A DNA stretch of 64,000 nucleotides, from positions 620,001-684,000 of the forward strand of contig CBDDEI010000002.1 in the NCBI GenBank assembly GCA_965226775.1, read 5' to 3'. The notes beneath the pieces were generated by a model, which searched no databases, was not told where the DNA came from, and saw nothing but the letters and a program-made list of their open reading frames with translations. Below are positions 18,403 to 26,879 of this stretch, in pieces. Positions within the stretch are counted from its first letter, which is position 1. Every line of letters begins with the position of its first letter. A program made the position numbers and the translations under genes. Source of the DNA: CBDDEI01 sp965226775. GTDB taxonomy: Bacteria; Chloroflexota; Dehalococcoidia; SHYD01.

Positions 18403-18969
18403 CTACCCCAAGCTACGGAGCAGGGCTTCAGCAGCCGCGTCGGCAGGGGTCAGGCTGTTCAGGTAACGCAGCCGCCTCTCCATATAGTGTTCCCGTGTGA
18501 AGTCCGTCAGCGCCCGGAGCTTCTCGGACGTCTCGCGTTCCGCTTCTGCATCCTTGGCCGCCATCTGTTTGGCGGGCACGCCCAGCCAGAGGGTGTGTGC
18601 GGGAAGCTCCAGAGGGCCGGGCACCACAGCGCCTGCGCCAACCACAGCGCCCGTTCGCACCAGCACGCTGCCGTACACTTGGGCGCCGTTGCCAATCAGC
18701 ACACCGTCCTCCAACCGAGAGTCGTGCACCAGGCAATGGTGGGCCAGGGTGCAGCCGCGCCCAACGGCTATTTCTTCGTGGAGCACCGCGCCGTCCTGGA
18801 TGTTGCTGTCCTCGCCAACGGTGATGGCGCCTGCATCGCCGCGCAGGACGGCGTTGAACCACACGCTGGCTCCCGCTGCGATAGTGACATCGCCAATGAG
18901 GGCCGCGGTAGGCGCTACAAAGGCGGAGGAGTGAACGGCCGGAGTCTTGCCGTCGACGCTGAAGAGCAT
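18403..18969 (-). CDS. Gamma-carbonic anhydrase family hexapeptide protein
   Basis: 188-residue left-handed beta-helix protein of the gamma-CA/YrdA type. Hexapeptide repeats are visible through VAPTAALIGDVTI, VLRGDAGAITVGEDSNIQDGAVLHEE, GCTLAHHCLVHD, VLIGNGAQVYGSV, AVVGAGAVVP, then the C-terminal helix region with EHYMERRLRYLNSL. RGD, Gln in NIQDG and three His (VLH, AHH, VHD) occupy the positions that bind the metal in active relatives. The likely reaction is CO2 hydration, but many family members lack it. It is the last gene of the operon, 7 bases after thrC. Confidence 0.88.
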   Translation of the reverse strand: MLFSVDGKTPAVHSSAFVAPTAALIGDVTIAAGASVWFNAVLRGDAGAITVGEDSNIQDGAVLHEEIAVGRGCTLAHHCLVHDSRLEDGVLIGNGAQVYGSVLVRTGAVVGAGAVVPGPLELPAHTLWLGVPAKQMAAKDAEAERETSEKLRALTDFTREHYMERRLRYLNSLTPADAAAEALLRSLG

Positions 18970-18976
18970 AGGTGCG

Positions 18977-20026
18977 CTATTCGCCGATGGCCGCGGCTAC
19001 CGCCTCCAGAGTCGCGGGCACCTCAACCACGTCTTGGGGCATGGTCAGGGCGGTGTCCGGGTCCTTGAGCCCGGAGCCGGTGATGACGCACACCACGCGC
19101 TTGCCGGCCAGCGGGTAACCCTGGCGGGAGAGCTTTCGCAGTCCCGCAAAGGAGGCCGCGGAGGCAGGCTCGCCAAAGATGCCCTCGGAGTGGGCCAGCC
19201 GGTGATAGGCCTCAAGGATTTCGTCGTCGGTCACGGTGTCGATAGCGCCGCCGGATTCGTCGCGCGCGGCCACGGCGAGGTTCCAGCTTGCCGGATTACC
19301 AATGCGGATGGCGGTGGCCACGGTCTCCGGGAGCAGCACAGGCTCTCCGCGGACAATGGGCGCGGCCCCTGCCGCCTCAAACCCCATCATCGCGGGCGTA
19401 GTGGTGCCATGTCCGGCGCTTGCATATTCGCGAAAGCCCATCCAGTACGCGGAGATGTTGGCGGCGTTGCCCACGGGAATGCAGAGTAGGTCCGGCGCAT
19501 CGCCCAGGTCATCGACCAGCTCAAATGCCGCGGTCTTCTGGCCTTCCAGGCGATAGGGGTTCACTGAGTTCACCAGCGTTACGGGCAACGTGGTCACCAG
19601 CTCCCGAACGATGGAGAGCGCTGCATCAAAGTTGCCCTGCACCGCGATGACTTTTGCCCCGTGCATAACGGCCTGAGCCATTTTGCCCGCCGCGATGTTA
19701 CCGCTGGGCACTACCACCAGCGTTGCCAGCCCAAAGCGCGCGCCGTAGGCTGCCGCAGAGGCGCTAGTGTTGCCGGTAGAAGCGCAGATGATCCGGCTGC
19801 TGCCATCTTCCACAGCCTTGGCTACGGCCATGACCATGCCGCGATCTTTGAAGGAGCCGGTGGGGTTGCAGCCTTCCAGTTTGAAGTACAGCTCCGCGCA
19901 GCCTACATCTTGGGCAAGGCGCGGCGCGGCCACTAACGGAGTGTCCCCTTCTCCTAAGGTTAGGATAGGTGTCTGCGGGCCGATGGGAAGAAAGGAGCCG
20001 TAGCGCTCTAATACGCCTGCGCGCAC
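18977..20026 (-). CDS. thrC: Threonine synthase
   Basis: PLP enzyme converting O-phosphohomoserine to threonine. 349 residues. PLP lysine in NPTGSFKDRGM (about residue 60), phosphate loop IPVGNAANISAYWMG, ASTGNTSASAAAYGARFG, and C-terminal VVCVITGSGLKDPDTAL. GTG start one base after the stop of the coiled-coil gene and in the same operon as hom, so two threonine-pathway enzymes flank the unknown protein. Length and motifs are those of the short fold-type II threonine synthases. Confidence 0.95.
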   Translation of the reverse strand: MRAGVLERYGSFLPIGPQTPILTLGEGDTPLVAAPRLAQDVGCAELYFKLEGCNPTGSFKDRGMVMAVAKAVEDGSSRIICASTGNTSASAAAYGARFGLATLVVVPSGNIAAGKMAQAVMHGAKVIAVQGNFDAALSIVRELVTTLPVTLVNSVNPYRLEGQKTAAFELVDDLGDAPDLLCIPVGNAANISAYWMGFREYASAGHGTTTPAMMGFEAAGAAPIVRGEPVLLPETVATAIRIGNPASWNLAVAARDESGGAIDTVTDDEILEAYHRLAHSEGIFGEPASAASFAGLRKLSRQGYPLAGKRVVCVITGSGLKDPDTALTMPQDVVEVPATLEAVAAAIGE

Positions 20027-20027
20027 G

Positions 20028-21038
20028 CTAACTCCGAGGTGGGCGCGGCGTCCACGCGCTCAACTCTTTTACCTGCTGCTCCAACTCAGATATGGAGCGG
20101 CGGCGCTGCTGCTCCTCGCCGGTCTTGATGGCGGTGAACTGCTCCGCAAGGTCGGTGCGTAGCTGCCAGAATTGGTCTCGTATAAGGTCCATATGGTCGT
20201 TCAGCGCGGTTGCCTTGCCCTGAACCTGGAGTGTCAGCTGGCGTACGTCCTCTACACTGGATCTGTACTGCTCGTAAGACAGCTGCGTCTCTCCCACCAT
20301 CCGGTCTAGGCGCTGGCGCTCTGTGCGATGCAATTCCCCTTGCTCATTCAAGGCTTGAGTAAGACGCTCCTCTACCTCTTGCATGGCGGCCCCCGATTCC
20401 AAACGATGCAGTAGGTCGGCGAGGTGTTGCATACGACCCTGGATGACCTCCTGCTGCGATTCGATATTCCGCTCGTTTTGCTGCACTTCCCCGAGCAGTT
20501 CAGTAAGGTGCCGGGTCTGACTCTGCTGCCCGGAGATGAGGGCGTTCAGCTCCTCATCCTTCTGCTCCAAGGTATTCATCGCCTGGGTCACCTGGAAGAG
20601 CTCTTCCTGGCGCCGGCGTCCGCCCTCATCAATAGCTTGGAGGCGCTCTTGGAGTGCGATCTTCTCTCGTTCCCAGGTCTCCAGCTTTTGGAGCATATCT
20701 ATGCGGTCTTGGCGGTCGCGTTCACGTTCAGCTTGGTGCGCACGCTCGGCGGCGGCCTCTTGCTGCTGTATGTCTTCGTCATTTACTTGCGATCGTTCCA
20801 GGAGCTCCTGTGTACGGCGGAGCCCCTCTTCCAGGCTGGCGACACGCGTGCTATGGGCCATCATGGTATTCAGAGCCGTTTCCAGAGAGCTCACTCGGTT
20901 GCCAAAGGTCCAGATGGTGTTCTGTTGTTGCTCAAGTTGCTGCTGGATTTTGAACAGGGTGACCTTCTGCTGGTGTTGCTCTTCCTCCAGCCATTGCACC
21001 AAGTTCTCTGGCGCCGCAGCGCTGCTATTATCCGCCAT
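20028..21038 (-). CDS. Long coiled-coil protein of unknown function
   Basis: 336 residues, almost entirely predicted helix with heptads rich in Glu, Gln, Arg and Leu: LEEEQHQQKVTLFKIQQQLE, VASLEEGLRRTQELLERS, WEREKIALQERLQAIDEG, LEQKDEELNALISGQQ, RRRSISELEQQVKEL. No signal peptide, membrane span or catalytic motif. It ends with a proline-rich tail (AWTPRPPRS). It sits between hom (21-base gap) and thrC (1-base gap), so is co-translated with them. It could be a scaffold, cytoskeletal or chromosome-associated protein; nothing in the sequence decides. Confidence 0.85.
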   Translation of the reverse strand: MADNSSAAAPENLVQWLEEEQHQQKVTLFKIQQQLEQQQNTIWTFGNRVSSLETALNTMMAHSTRVASLEEGLRRTQELLERSQVNDEDIQQQEAAAERAHQAERERDRQDRIDMLQKLETWEREKIALQERLQAIDEGGRRRQEELFQVTQAMNTLEQKDEELNALISGQQSQTRHLTELLGEVQQNERNIESQQEVIQGRMQHLADLLHRLESGAAMQEVEERLTQALNEQGELHRTERQRLDRMVGETQLSYEQYRSSVEDVRQLTLQVQGKATALNDHMDLIRDQFWQLRTDLAEQFTAIKTGEEQQRRRSISELEQQVKELSAWTPRPPRS

Positions 21039-21059
21039 ACCTTCTCCTCAGCCCCTCCG

Positions 21060-22394
21060 TTAGCCTTCCACGCGCACCAGCGTGCCAATGCTGGCTACGC
21101 AGCTTAAGGTGGACAGCTCCTGAATGGCTTGTTGCACCGCGCCCTCTTGCGCGCGGTGTGTCATGAGCACTATCTCCGCCTGCTGGGCGGCATCGTCGGA
21201 CTCCTTTTGAATGACGGAGGCGATGCTGATCTTCAGCCCGCCCAGCACCTGAGCGATCTGCCCCAGCACGCCCGACTCGTCACGGACGTTCATCCGCAAG
21301 TAATAGCGCGTCCAGGTCTGCTCTATCGCACGTACCTTGAGCGACGAAGGGTGCTGGGCTAATCGGGGCGGCGGGCTTCCGTGCTGTACCGCGCGGGCCA
21401 GCTCTACCAGGTTGGCGACCACTGCACTCGTAGTAGGCAGCGAGCCTGCTCCTCGCCCATAGAACATAACCCGTCCGGTCAGGTCGCCTTCTACCTCTAC
21501 GGCATTGAACACGCCGTCCACCTTGGCCAGGATACGGTCCAGGGGGTAGAACGCTGGATGCACCCGCACCTCAATTGCGTCGTCCTCGCGCTTTGCTATA
21601 GCCAGGAGCTTGATGGCGTAGCCCAACTCTCGGGCATAGCGGAAGTCCTTGGCGGTAAGCTTGGTGATGCCTTCTTTGAAGACCTGCTCAGGAGAAACCG
21701 CCGTATGGAAAGCAAGGCTGGCCAGGATCGCCAGCTTGTACGACGCATCAATCCCCTCGATGTCGTTGGTAGGGTCCGCCTCTGCGTAGCCCAGGGCTTG
21801 GGCTTCACGGAGCGAGTCGGCAAAGTCCTGCTCACCGCTCGCCATGTTGGAGAGGATATAGTTGGTGGTGCCGTTGATAATGGCGTGCAGGGTCGAGATA
21901 TCGTTGGCTAGGAGGCTCTCCCGGAAGGGCGCTATCAGTGGTATGCCGCCGCCCACGCTGGCTTCGTAGAGGAGGGAGGTGTTGTAGCGTTCAGCAAGGG
22001 AGAGGAGATGGGGTCCGTGCTTGGCTATGACCTCTTTGTTCGCGGTGATAACGTGCTTGCCGCGCCGCAGCGCCTCTTCCATAAGGTGAAGGGCCGGATC
22101 CTCACCCCCCATTAGCTCGATGACGATGCTGATCTCCGGGTCGGAAAGAATCACTTCTGGGTTCGTGGTGAAGCAGGCCTCCGGCAGGTCTACGTCCCGG
22201 GCCTTGCCCATGTCCCGCACCAGCACGCGCCGTAGCTCAATGGGACAGCCGATCTCCTGCGTAATATAGGCGGCTTTTTCTTGCAGCACTTTGGCTACGC
22301 CGCTCCCCACTACCCCCAGGCCCATCAGTCCGATGCTGACCTGGGTAGCCGGCGCGCTGGGTTGCCCGGCCCTTTCCTCCAAGCCTGAGGTCAC
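21060..22394 (-). CDS. hom: Homoserine dehydrogenase with ACT domain
   Basis: NAD(P)-dependent oxidation-reduction between aspartate semialdehyde and homoserine. 444 residues. Rossmann motif IGLMGLGVVGSGVAKVL (22-38), ITANKEVIAKHGP, the homoserine DH signature region LREAQALGYAEADPTNDIEG, and a C-terminal ACT domain (RMNVRDESGVLGQIAQVL...) expected to sense threonine. Overlaps the upstream PPIase gene by ATGA, so translation is coupled. No aspartokinase or homoserine kinase gene is in the window. Confidence 0.95.
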   Translation of the reverse strand: MTSGLEERAGQPSAPATQVSIGLMGLGVVGSGVAKVLQEKAAYITQEIGCPIELRRVLVRDMGKARDVDLPEACFTTNPEVILSDPEISIVIELMGGEDPALHLMEEALRRGKHVITANKEVIAKHGPHLLSLAERYNTSLLYEASVGGGIPLIAPFRESLLANDISTLHAIINGTTNYILSNMASGEQDFADSLREAQALGYAEADPTNDIEGIDASYKLAILASLAFHTAVSPEQVFKEGITKLTAKDFRYARELGYAIKLLAIAKREDDAIEVRVHPAFYPLDRILAKVDGVFNAVEVEGDLTGRVMFYGRGAGSLPTTSAVVANLVELARAVQHGSPPPRLAQHPSSLKVRAIEQTWTRYYLRMNVRDESGVLGQIAQVLGGLKISIASVIQKESDDAAQQAEIVLMTHRAQEGAVQQAIQELSTLSCVASIGTLVRVEG

Positions 22395-23434
22395 TGGCGG
22401 TACTCTCTGGCTTTGTTCACCACCAAGGCATAGCGGTCGGAGTCAAAGTAGCTCTCCACCAGGTTGGCCAGCTTCTCTGTATCTATCCAGTCCTCTAAGG
22501 CGCGGTCTTTGAGTCGCTCTCTGGCTTCACCTTCCACCTTGCGAGCGTCTACGCGCTCCAGCACTTTCACCACCCACATCCCGGTAGCCATATGGAAGGT
22601 CTCACTGATCTCACCCACCGGAGTCGAAAAGGCAGCCTCGTCAAAAGCTTTGTCCTGGCCGCGCCGGGGAATCCAGCCCATTTCGCCGCGTTTATTCTGC
22701 AGATCGGAATCAATGCACACTTCCCTGCAAATAACGCCCCATTCCTCGCCCTGCTCCAGTCGCTCCAACACGGCTTCGATCGCGGGGGGATCCTCCACTT
22801 TCAGCGCCAGCACACGTACGTGTTCGGCCACAGTGGGCACGCGGTCACTAAGATGATCCCGAAGCTTATCCTTGCGCACCAACTCCCGGATGATGTCGCG
22901 GTATTCAGCATCGCTGAGCTTTAGCTGGGCCAAGCGCTGCTTGTAGATCTCTTGGAAGGAGCGCTCCAACTCCTCTTCCGTGATCTGTTCGCCTTCTTTG
23001 GGGACAGCGCCCAAGCGCTCGCGCAGCTCCTGGTGTATCTCTTCGTCGTTAACGGTAATGCCTTCTCTGGGAGAGGCTTGTTTAATCAGTTCAGTACGTT
23101 GGAAGTCCTGCAGCAACCGGAAGGGGTCTACGGAGTAGTCCACGTTGAGGCCGGTGAGCGCGCTTTCCTGCTCCAGGTAGCGGAGACGCTTGATGTAATC
23201 CGCAAGGGTGAACTGGGTGTCGTTGACCTTGACTATAACCTCCTGGAGCGGCTCCACAAAGGTTCTGTAATAGTTGTAGGCGGGAATAGCCGCCACAACT
23301 AGCAGCAGAGCCAGTCCTACTAGGATGGCGCTTTTGCCGAAACGGAAAGAGGAGGGACGGGTGCGCCGTCGCCTCCGGTCTTGCCCCTGGCCTTCTTCTG
23401 GGGATGGTGAAGAGGAATCTAAAGTCTCACGCAT
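22391..23434 (-). CDS. Membrane-anchored SurA/PrsA-type peptidyl-prolyl isomerase
   Basis: 347 residues. A basic cytosolic N-terminus (DRRRRRTRPSSFRFGK) precedes one transmembrane segment (AILVGLALLLVVAAIPAY), then a SurA-like N-terminal helical domain (VNDTQFTLADYIKRL..., LIKQASPREGITVNDEEI) and a parvulin-type rotamase domain (VRVLALKVEDPPAIEAVLERLEQGEEW..., RGEMGWIPRRG..., FSTPVGEISE, WVVKVLERV). It should help extracytoplasmic proteins fold outside the membrane. First gene of the five-gene hom/thrC operon, which is an unexpected partner for amino-acid synthesis. Confidence 0.87.
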   Translation of the reverse strand: MRETLDSSSPSPEEGQGQDRRRRRTRPSSFRFGKSAILVGLALLLVVAAIPAYNYYRTFVEPLQEVIVKVNDTQFTLADYIKRLRYLEQESALTGLNVDYSVDPFRLLQDFQRTELIKQASPREGITVNDEEIHQELRERLGAVPKEGEQITEEELERSFQEIYKQRLAQLKLSDAEYRDIIRELVRKDKLRDHLSDRVPTVAEHVRVLALKVEDPPAIEAVLERLEQGEEWGVICREVCIDSDLQNKRGEMGWIPRRGQDKAFDEAAFSTPVGEISETFHMATGMWVVKVLERVDARKVEGEARERLKDRALEDWIDTEKLANLVESYFDSDRYALVVNKAREYRQ

Positions 23435-23544
23435 AGCTATACCGTCCTGTGGTCTCCCTTCGAAGGAGTACCGACGAGATAATAAGCTCCACCTACTATT
23501 TTATATAGGTTGGCTCTCTATATACAGTAGTGGCGCGGAGTCCT

Positions 23545-24000
23545 TTATGTTTCAGAAACTGCGGCGGTTTCTTGGACTACGGCGGTTTCTAGCGCCTCAG
23601 CAGGCAGCGCGGCCTCTGTTACCGCTACAGGCTCTCGTACGGGCTCTCGAGCTTCCCGCGCCTCGCGCGATTCTCGGAAGCCATAGGGCTCCCGGGGCGG
23701 GCGGCCAGCAAACCGGCTGGGCACCGGCACTCCGGTGGTGCGTACATGCTGCTGACTGAAGGGGAGCAGCGCAATGTGCCGGGCACGCTTGACAGCAATA
23801 GCTAGCCGTCGCTGATGGCGGGCGCACGTGCCCGTCTTCTTGCGTGGTTCAATAGTTCCCCGCTCCGAGAGATAACGCCCGAACATCTCTACCCGCTTGT
23901 AATCAATAGCTAGGTTCCTGTCCGCGCAGAAGGCGCACACGCGCCGGCGGTGGGTAAAGCGGGGTCGGCCCTCACGGGTGGGCCTGCTTGCGTTAGTCAC
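23545..24000 (-). CDS. rpsR: Ribosomal protein bS18 with long C-terminal extension
   Basis: 30S subunit protein. The core (RRRVCAFCADRNLAIDYKRVEMFGRYLSERGTIEPRKKTGTCARHQRRLAIAVKRARHIALLPF) occupies about residues 18-85. The zinc-binding type is suggested by CAFC and the later Cys-Ala-Arg-His. The protein then runs on for about 60 residues, rich in Arg/Glu then Ala/Glu/Val (RESREAREAREPVREPV, EALETAVVQETAAVSET), roughly doubling the usual length. GTG start with GAGGAG nine bases upstream. Third gene of rpsF-ssb-rpsR. Confidence 0.93.
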   Translation of the reverse strand: MTNASRPTREGRPRFTHRRRVCAFCADRNLAIDYKRVEMFGRYLSERGTIEPRKKTGTCARHQRRLAIAVKRARHIALLPFSQQHVRTTGVPVPSRFAGRPPREPYGFRESREAREAREPVREPVAVTEAALPAEALETAVVQETAAVSET

Positions 24001-24034
24001 AATAGCTGCTCCTCTATCTCACCTTCTTACGAGT

Positions 24035-24451
24035 TTAGAATGGTAAATCTTCCGGCTCTAAGTCCTGGTCCTCTGCAACGGGCGCTTCATCTCCCATACC
24101 GTCCGGCATTGCCGCGCCTTGACGGTCAAGGAAGATAACGTCCATGGCTACAATCTCTGTTCGGTAACGCCGCTGGCCGTCCTGACCCTCCCAAGAGCGG
24201 GTCTGCAACCGGCCCTCTACATATACCCGGCGTCCCTTGCCCAGGAACTGGTTGCACGTCTCCGCCAGCTTATTCCAGGCCACTACGCTGAACCACTCCG
24301 TCTCATCCCGCCGCTCACCGGCCGTGGGTTGGAACGAGCGGTTTACCGCAATGCGGAAGGAGGTCACCGGCGTCCCGTTGGCGGTGAAGCGCATCTCCGG
24401 GTCTGCTCCCAGGTTCCCGATGATCATTACCTTGTTCAGGTCTCGCGGCAT
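24035..24451 (-). CDS. ssb: Single-stranded DNA-binding protein
   Basis: 138 residues. OB-fold with MPRDLNKVMIIGNLGADPEMRF, VTSFRIAVNR, ETEWFSVVAWNKLAE, GRRVYVEGRLQTRSWEG, then an acidic tail ending EPEDLPF, the partner-recruiting SSB C-terminal tip. Located between rpsF and rpsR, the classic arrangement. Confidence 0.97.
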   Translation of the reverse strand: MPRDLNKVMIIGNLGADPEMRFTANGTPVTSFRIAVNRSFQPTAGERRDETEWFSVVAWNKLAETCNQFLGKGRRVYVEGRLQTRSWEGQDGQRRYRTEIVAMDVIFLDRQGAAMPDGMGDEAPVAEDQDLEPEDLPF

Positions 24452-24482
24452 TGGATGCTCTACCTAGATCAAGCTCGAATAG

Positions 24483-24773
24483 CTAGTCATCCCTACGGAC
24501 TATGAGATGACGCAGGATGTTCTCGTTGATTTTGAGTTGGCTGTCCAAGTCCTTCGAGGCGGCGGGGTCCATCTGGAAGTGGGTAAGGATATACTGCCCC
24601 TCTCTGAACCGGCGAATGGGATAGGCCAAGCGGCGCTTGCCCCACATGTCCTGGTTCTCAATGCTGCCGCCGTGCTCGGTGATGAACTGGCTCAGCCGGT
24701 CTATTTCTGTAGGCATGGCGTCTTCCTGCACCTCAGGGCTAACCACCATGACGAGCTCGTAAGGTCGTAACAA
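24483..24773 (-). CDS. rpsF: Ribosomal protein bS6
   Basis: 96 residues, normal length. MLRPYELVMVVSPEV start, WGKRRLAYPIRRFREGQYIL middle and ENILRHLIVRRD end are family signatures. First gene of rpsF-ssb-rpsR; binds S18 in the 30S platform. Confidence 0.96.
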   Translation of the reverse strand: MLRPYELVMVVSPEVQEDAMPTEIDRLSQFITEHGGSIENQDMWGKRRLAYPIRRFREGQYILTHFQMDPAASKDLDSQLKINENILRHLIVRRDD

Positions 24774-24904
24774 CTAAATTTCCTCCATGACAAATCGCTG
24801 GCACATTGTAGCACGCCCAGAAGCGCCGCTCAACCAGTTGCTCATTTCCATCATAGCGCACTACCCCGCTTATCGTGCGCTACCCCCGCACCTGGCGAGC
24901 CCGC

Positions 24905-24960
24905 CCTCGCCCTGTCTTTGCGAGAAGCTCCGCAGAGCGCCGAAGCAATCTGGGGAGGCA
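24905..24960 (+). repeat. Isolated family-D repeat
   Basis: CTTTGCGAGAAGCTCCGCAG then GCGCCGAAGCAATCTGGGG. A single copy upstream of the ribosomal operon. Confidence 0.7.
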
Positions 24961-24991
24961 TCGCACAGCTTGGGCCGGCCCGTCGTCGGAG

Positions 24992-25263
24992 CTAGTCGAG
25001 TAGCCAAGAGACGGCTTCCTTGCCAGACGAAAAAATCTTGCCTTCTCCATCGGCAATCATTTGGAGGCCCCCGTATTCACCATGGAATTGAGCTAGCTGG
25101 ACTATTCGCTCTCCTCGAAGTCGTGCCACAGTCTTAATAGGGACATTAGAGATTTGTTTAGCTTGTTCATCACTGTGCGCGTGTCGAACGCATATAGAAC
25201 CGGCACCTCTTCGGCTCCTATGAATACCACAGGAACTTGTAGTGGCTCCGGTTTATCTACCAT
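24992..25263 (-). pseudogene. Small broken gene of unknown function (two frames of one ORF)
   Basis: The frame from ATG 25263 reads MVDKPEPLQVPVVFIGAEEV-PVLYA and is then lost; in the next frame the sequence continues VRHAHSDEQAKQISNVPIKT-VARLRGERIVQLAQFHGEYG and ends SGKEAVSWLLD at TAG 24992-24994. A single indel near 25188-25192 would join them into a protein of about 90 residues. EVPVLYA followed later by NVPIKTVARL is reminiscent of small DUF3467-like proteins, which I cannot confirm. The two overlapping small ORFs should not be read as a toxin-antitoxin pair. Confidence 0.35.
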
Positions 25264-25484
25264 AGCATTACCTACTAGGTTACGTGGAGCGCAGTCAATG
25301 AGTCCAAACACAAAACTTATACGCTGTCCCTAATGTCTCAAATTAGCATTTCGGCGCTGCGAAGACTCGTTCTAGGCGCGGCGGCGCGCTGCGGAGCGTG
25401 CTCCGTCATAAATGGTGAGATAGTCGAGAGCCTATCACGTAGGGGCTAACGCACACATCCTGAGTGCTGCTACGGAGTGTGGAG

Positions 25485-26774
25485 CTACACCCCCGGCAGC
25501 GCCGTCGCCGTCAGCTTGGACGCGTCCGGCTGCGTGGGGATGCCCGGCACCGGGAAGCCGGCGCACAGCTCCCGCGCCTCCTTGGCCACCTGGCTCAGGG
25601 CCTCCTCGTTGTCCATGTGATGGATAGTGATCGCGATGAGCTTGGCCACGATCTTCATCTCGCCGGGGCCAAAGCCGCGGGTCGTCACCGCCGCCGTGCC
25701 CACCCGCACGCCGCTGCTCACCCGAGGCGGCTTCGGATCGGCGGGGATCGTCGATCGGCTGACCGTGATGCCCACCCGGTCCAGCGCCTCTTCCACCGCC
25801 CGCCCGGTCAGGTCCTGCGGCCGCAGATCGATCACCAACAGGTGGTTGTCCGTCCCCCCGGAGAGCACCCGGATGCCGTTGGCCTGCAGCTCCTCCGCCA
25901 GGGTGCGGCAGTTATCCAGCACCTGCTGCTGATAGGTCACAAAGGAGGGTTCCGCCGCCTCCTTAAACGCAATGGCCTTGGCCGCGATGATGTGCATCAG
26001 CGGGCCGCCCTGGTTTTGCGGGAACACCGCTGCGTTGATGGCGTTGCCGTACTGGCTCTTAGCAAGGATAAGCCCGCTGCGCGGCCCCCGCAGCGTCTTG
26101 TGGGTGGTGCTGGTCACCACGTCTGCGTAGTCGCAGGGGTTGGGGTGCAGGCCCGCCGCCACAATGCCCGCAATGTGCGCCATGTCCACAAAGAAGAGCG
26201 CGCCCACCTCGTCCGCAATCGCGCGGATCTTGTCGAAGTGGATGATGCGAGGATACGCGCTCGCGCCCGCCAGGATCATCTTGGGGCGGTGCTCCTTGGC
26301 CTGGGCCGCCAGCGCATCGTAGTCTATCTGCTCCGTGTCCGGATGCACGCCGTACGAGACAAAGGTGTAGGTCTTGCCCGAGAAGTTGACCGGGCTGCCG
26401 TGGGTCAGATGGCCGCCGTGGTCCAGGCGCATCCCCATGATGGTATCGCCCGGCTGCAGCAGCGCCGCGTACGCCTCCATGTTGGCCTGGGAGCCGCTGT
26501 GGGGCTGCACGTTGGCATACTCCGCGTGAAATAACGCCTTGGCCCGCTCGATGGCGATGGTCTCCACCACGTCCACGTTCTCGCAGCCGCCGTAGTAGCG
26601 ACGCCCCGGATAGCCCTCCGCGTACTTATTGGTGAGCACCGTGCCCGCCGCCTCCAGCACCGCCGCGCTGGCGTAGTTCTCGCTGGCAATCAGCTCCATC
26701 TTGTACCACTGGCGGGACTCCTCCGCCTGGATAGCCGCGGCAATCTCCGGGTCTACGGAAGACACATAGTTCAT
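25485..26774 (-). CDS. glyA: Serine hydroxymethyltransferase
   Basis: PLP enzyme interconverting serine and glycine with tetrahydrofolate, the main one-carbon source. 429 residues. MELIASENYAS, NKYAEGYPGRRYYGGCENVD, NVQPHSGSQANM, DMAHIAGIVAAG, the PLP-lysine segment VVTSTTHKTLRGPRSG, and a C-terminal GVRVGTAAVTTRGFG. Monocistronic; no glycine or THF riboswitch is seen in the 100 bases upstream. High GC contrasts with the low-GC island that starts just upstream of it. Confidence 0.97.
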   Translation of the reverse strand: MNYVSSVDPEIAAAIQAEESRQWYKMELIASENYASAAVLEAAGTVLTNKYAEGYPGRRYYGGCENVDVVETIAIERAKALFHAEYANVQPHSGSQANMEAYAALLQPGDTIMGMRLDHGGHLTHGSPVNFSGKTYTFVSYGVHPDTEQIDYDALAAQAKEHRPKMILAGASAYPRIIHFDKIRAIADEVGALFFVDMAHIAGIVAAGLHPNPCDYADVVTSTTHKTLRGPRSGLILAKSQYGNAINAAVFPQNQGGPLMHIIAAKAIAFKEAAEPSFVTYQQQVLDNCRTLAEELQANGIRVLSGGTDNHLLVIDLRPQDLTGRAVEEALDRVGITVSRSTIPADPKPPRVSSGVRVGTAAVTTRGFGPGEMKIVAKLIAITIHHMDNEEALSQVAKEARELCAGFPVPGIPTQPDASKLTATALPGV

Positions 26775-26879
26775 GACTCTGTCCTTATGGATAATGTGAG
26801 ATAAGTAATGAGGGTGCGGGGTGCGCTGCTCCGCTCGCTAGTGTACCAGAGCGGAGCGCGGGCGGGGAAGACTTTGCTA

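Noticed and set aside
24992..25311. Overlapping small ORFs as a toxin-antitoxin pair
   Set aside because: They read as one protein split by a single frameshift.
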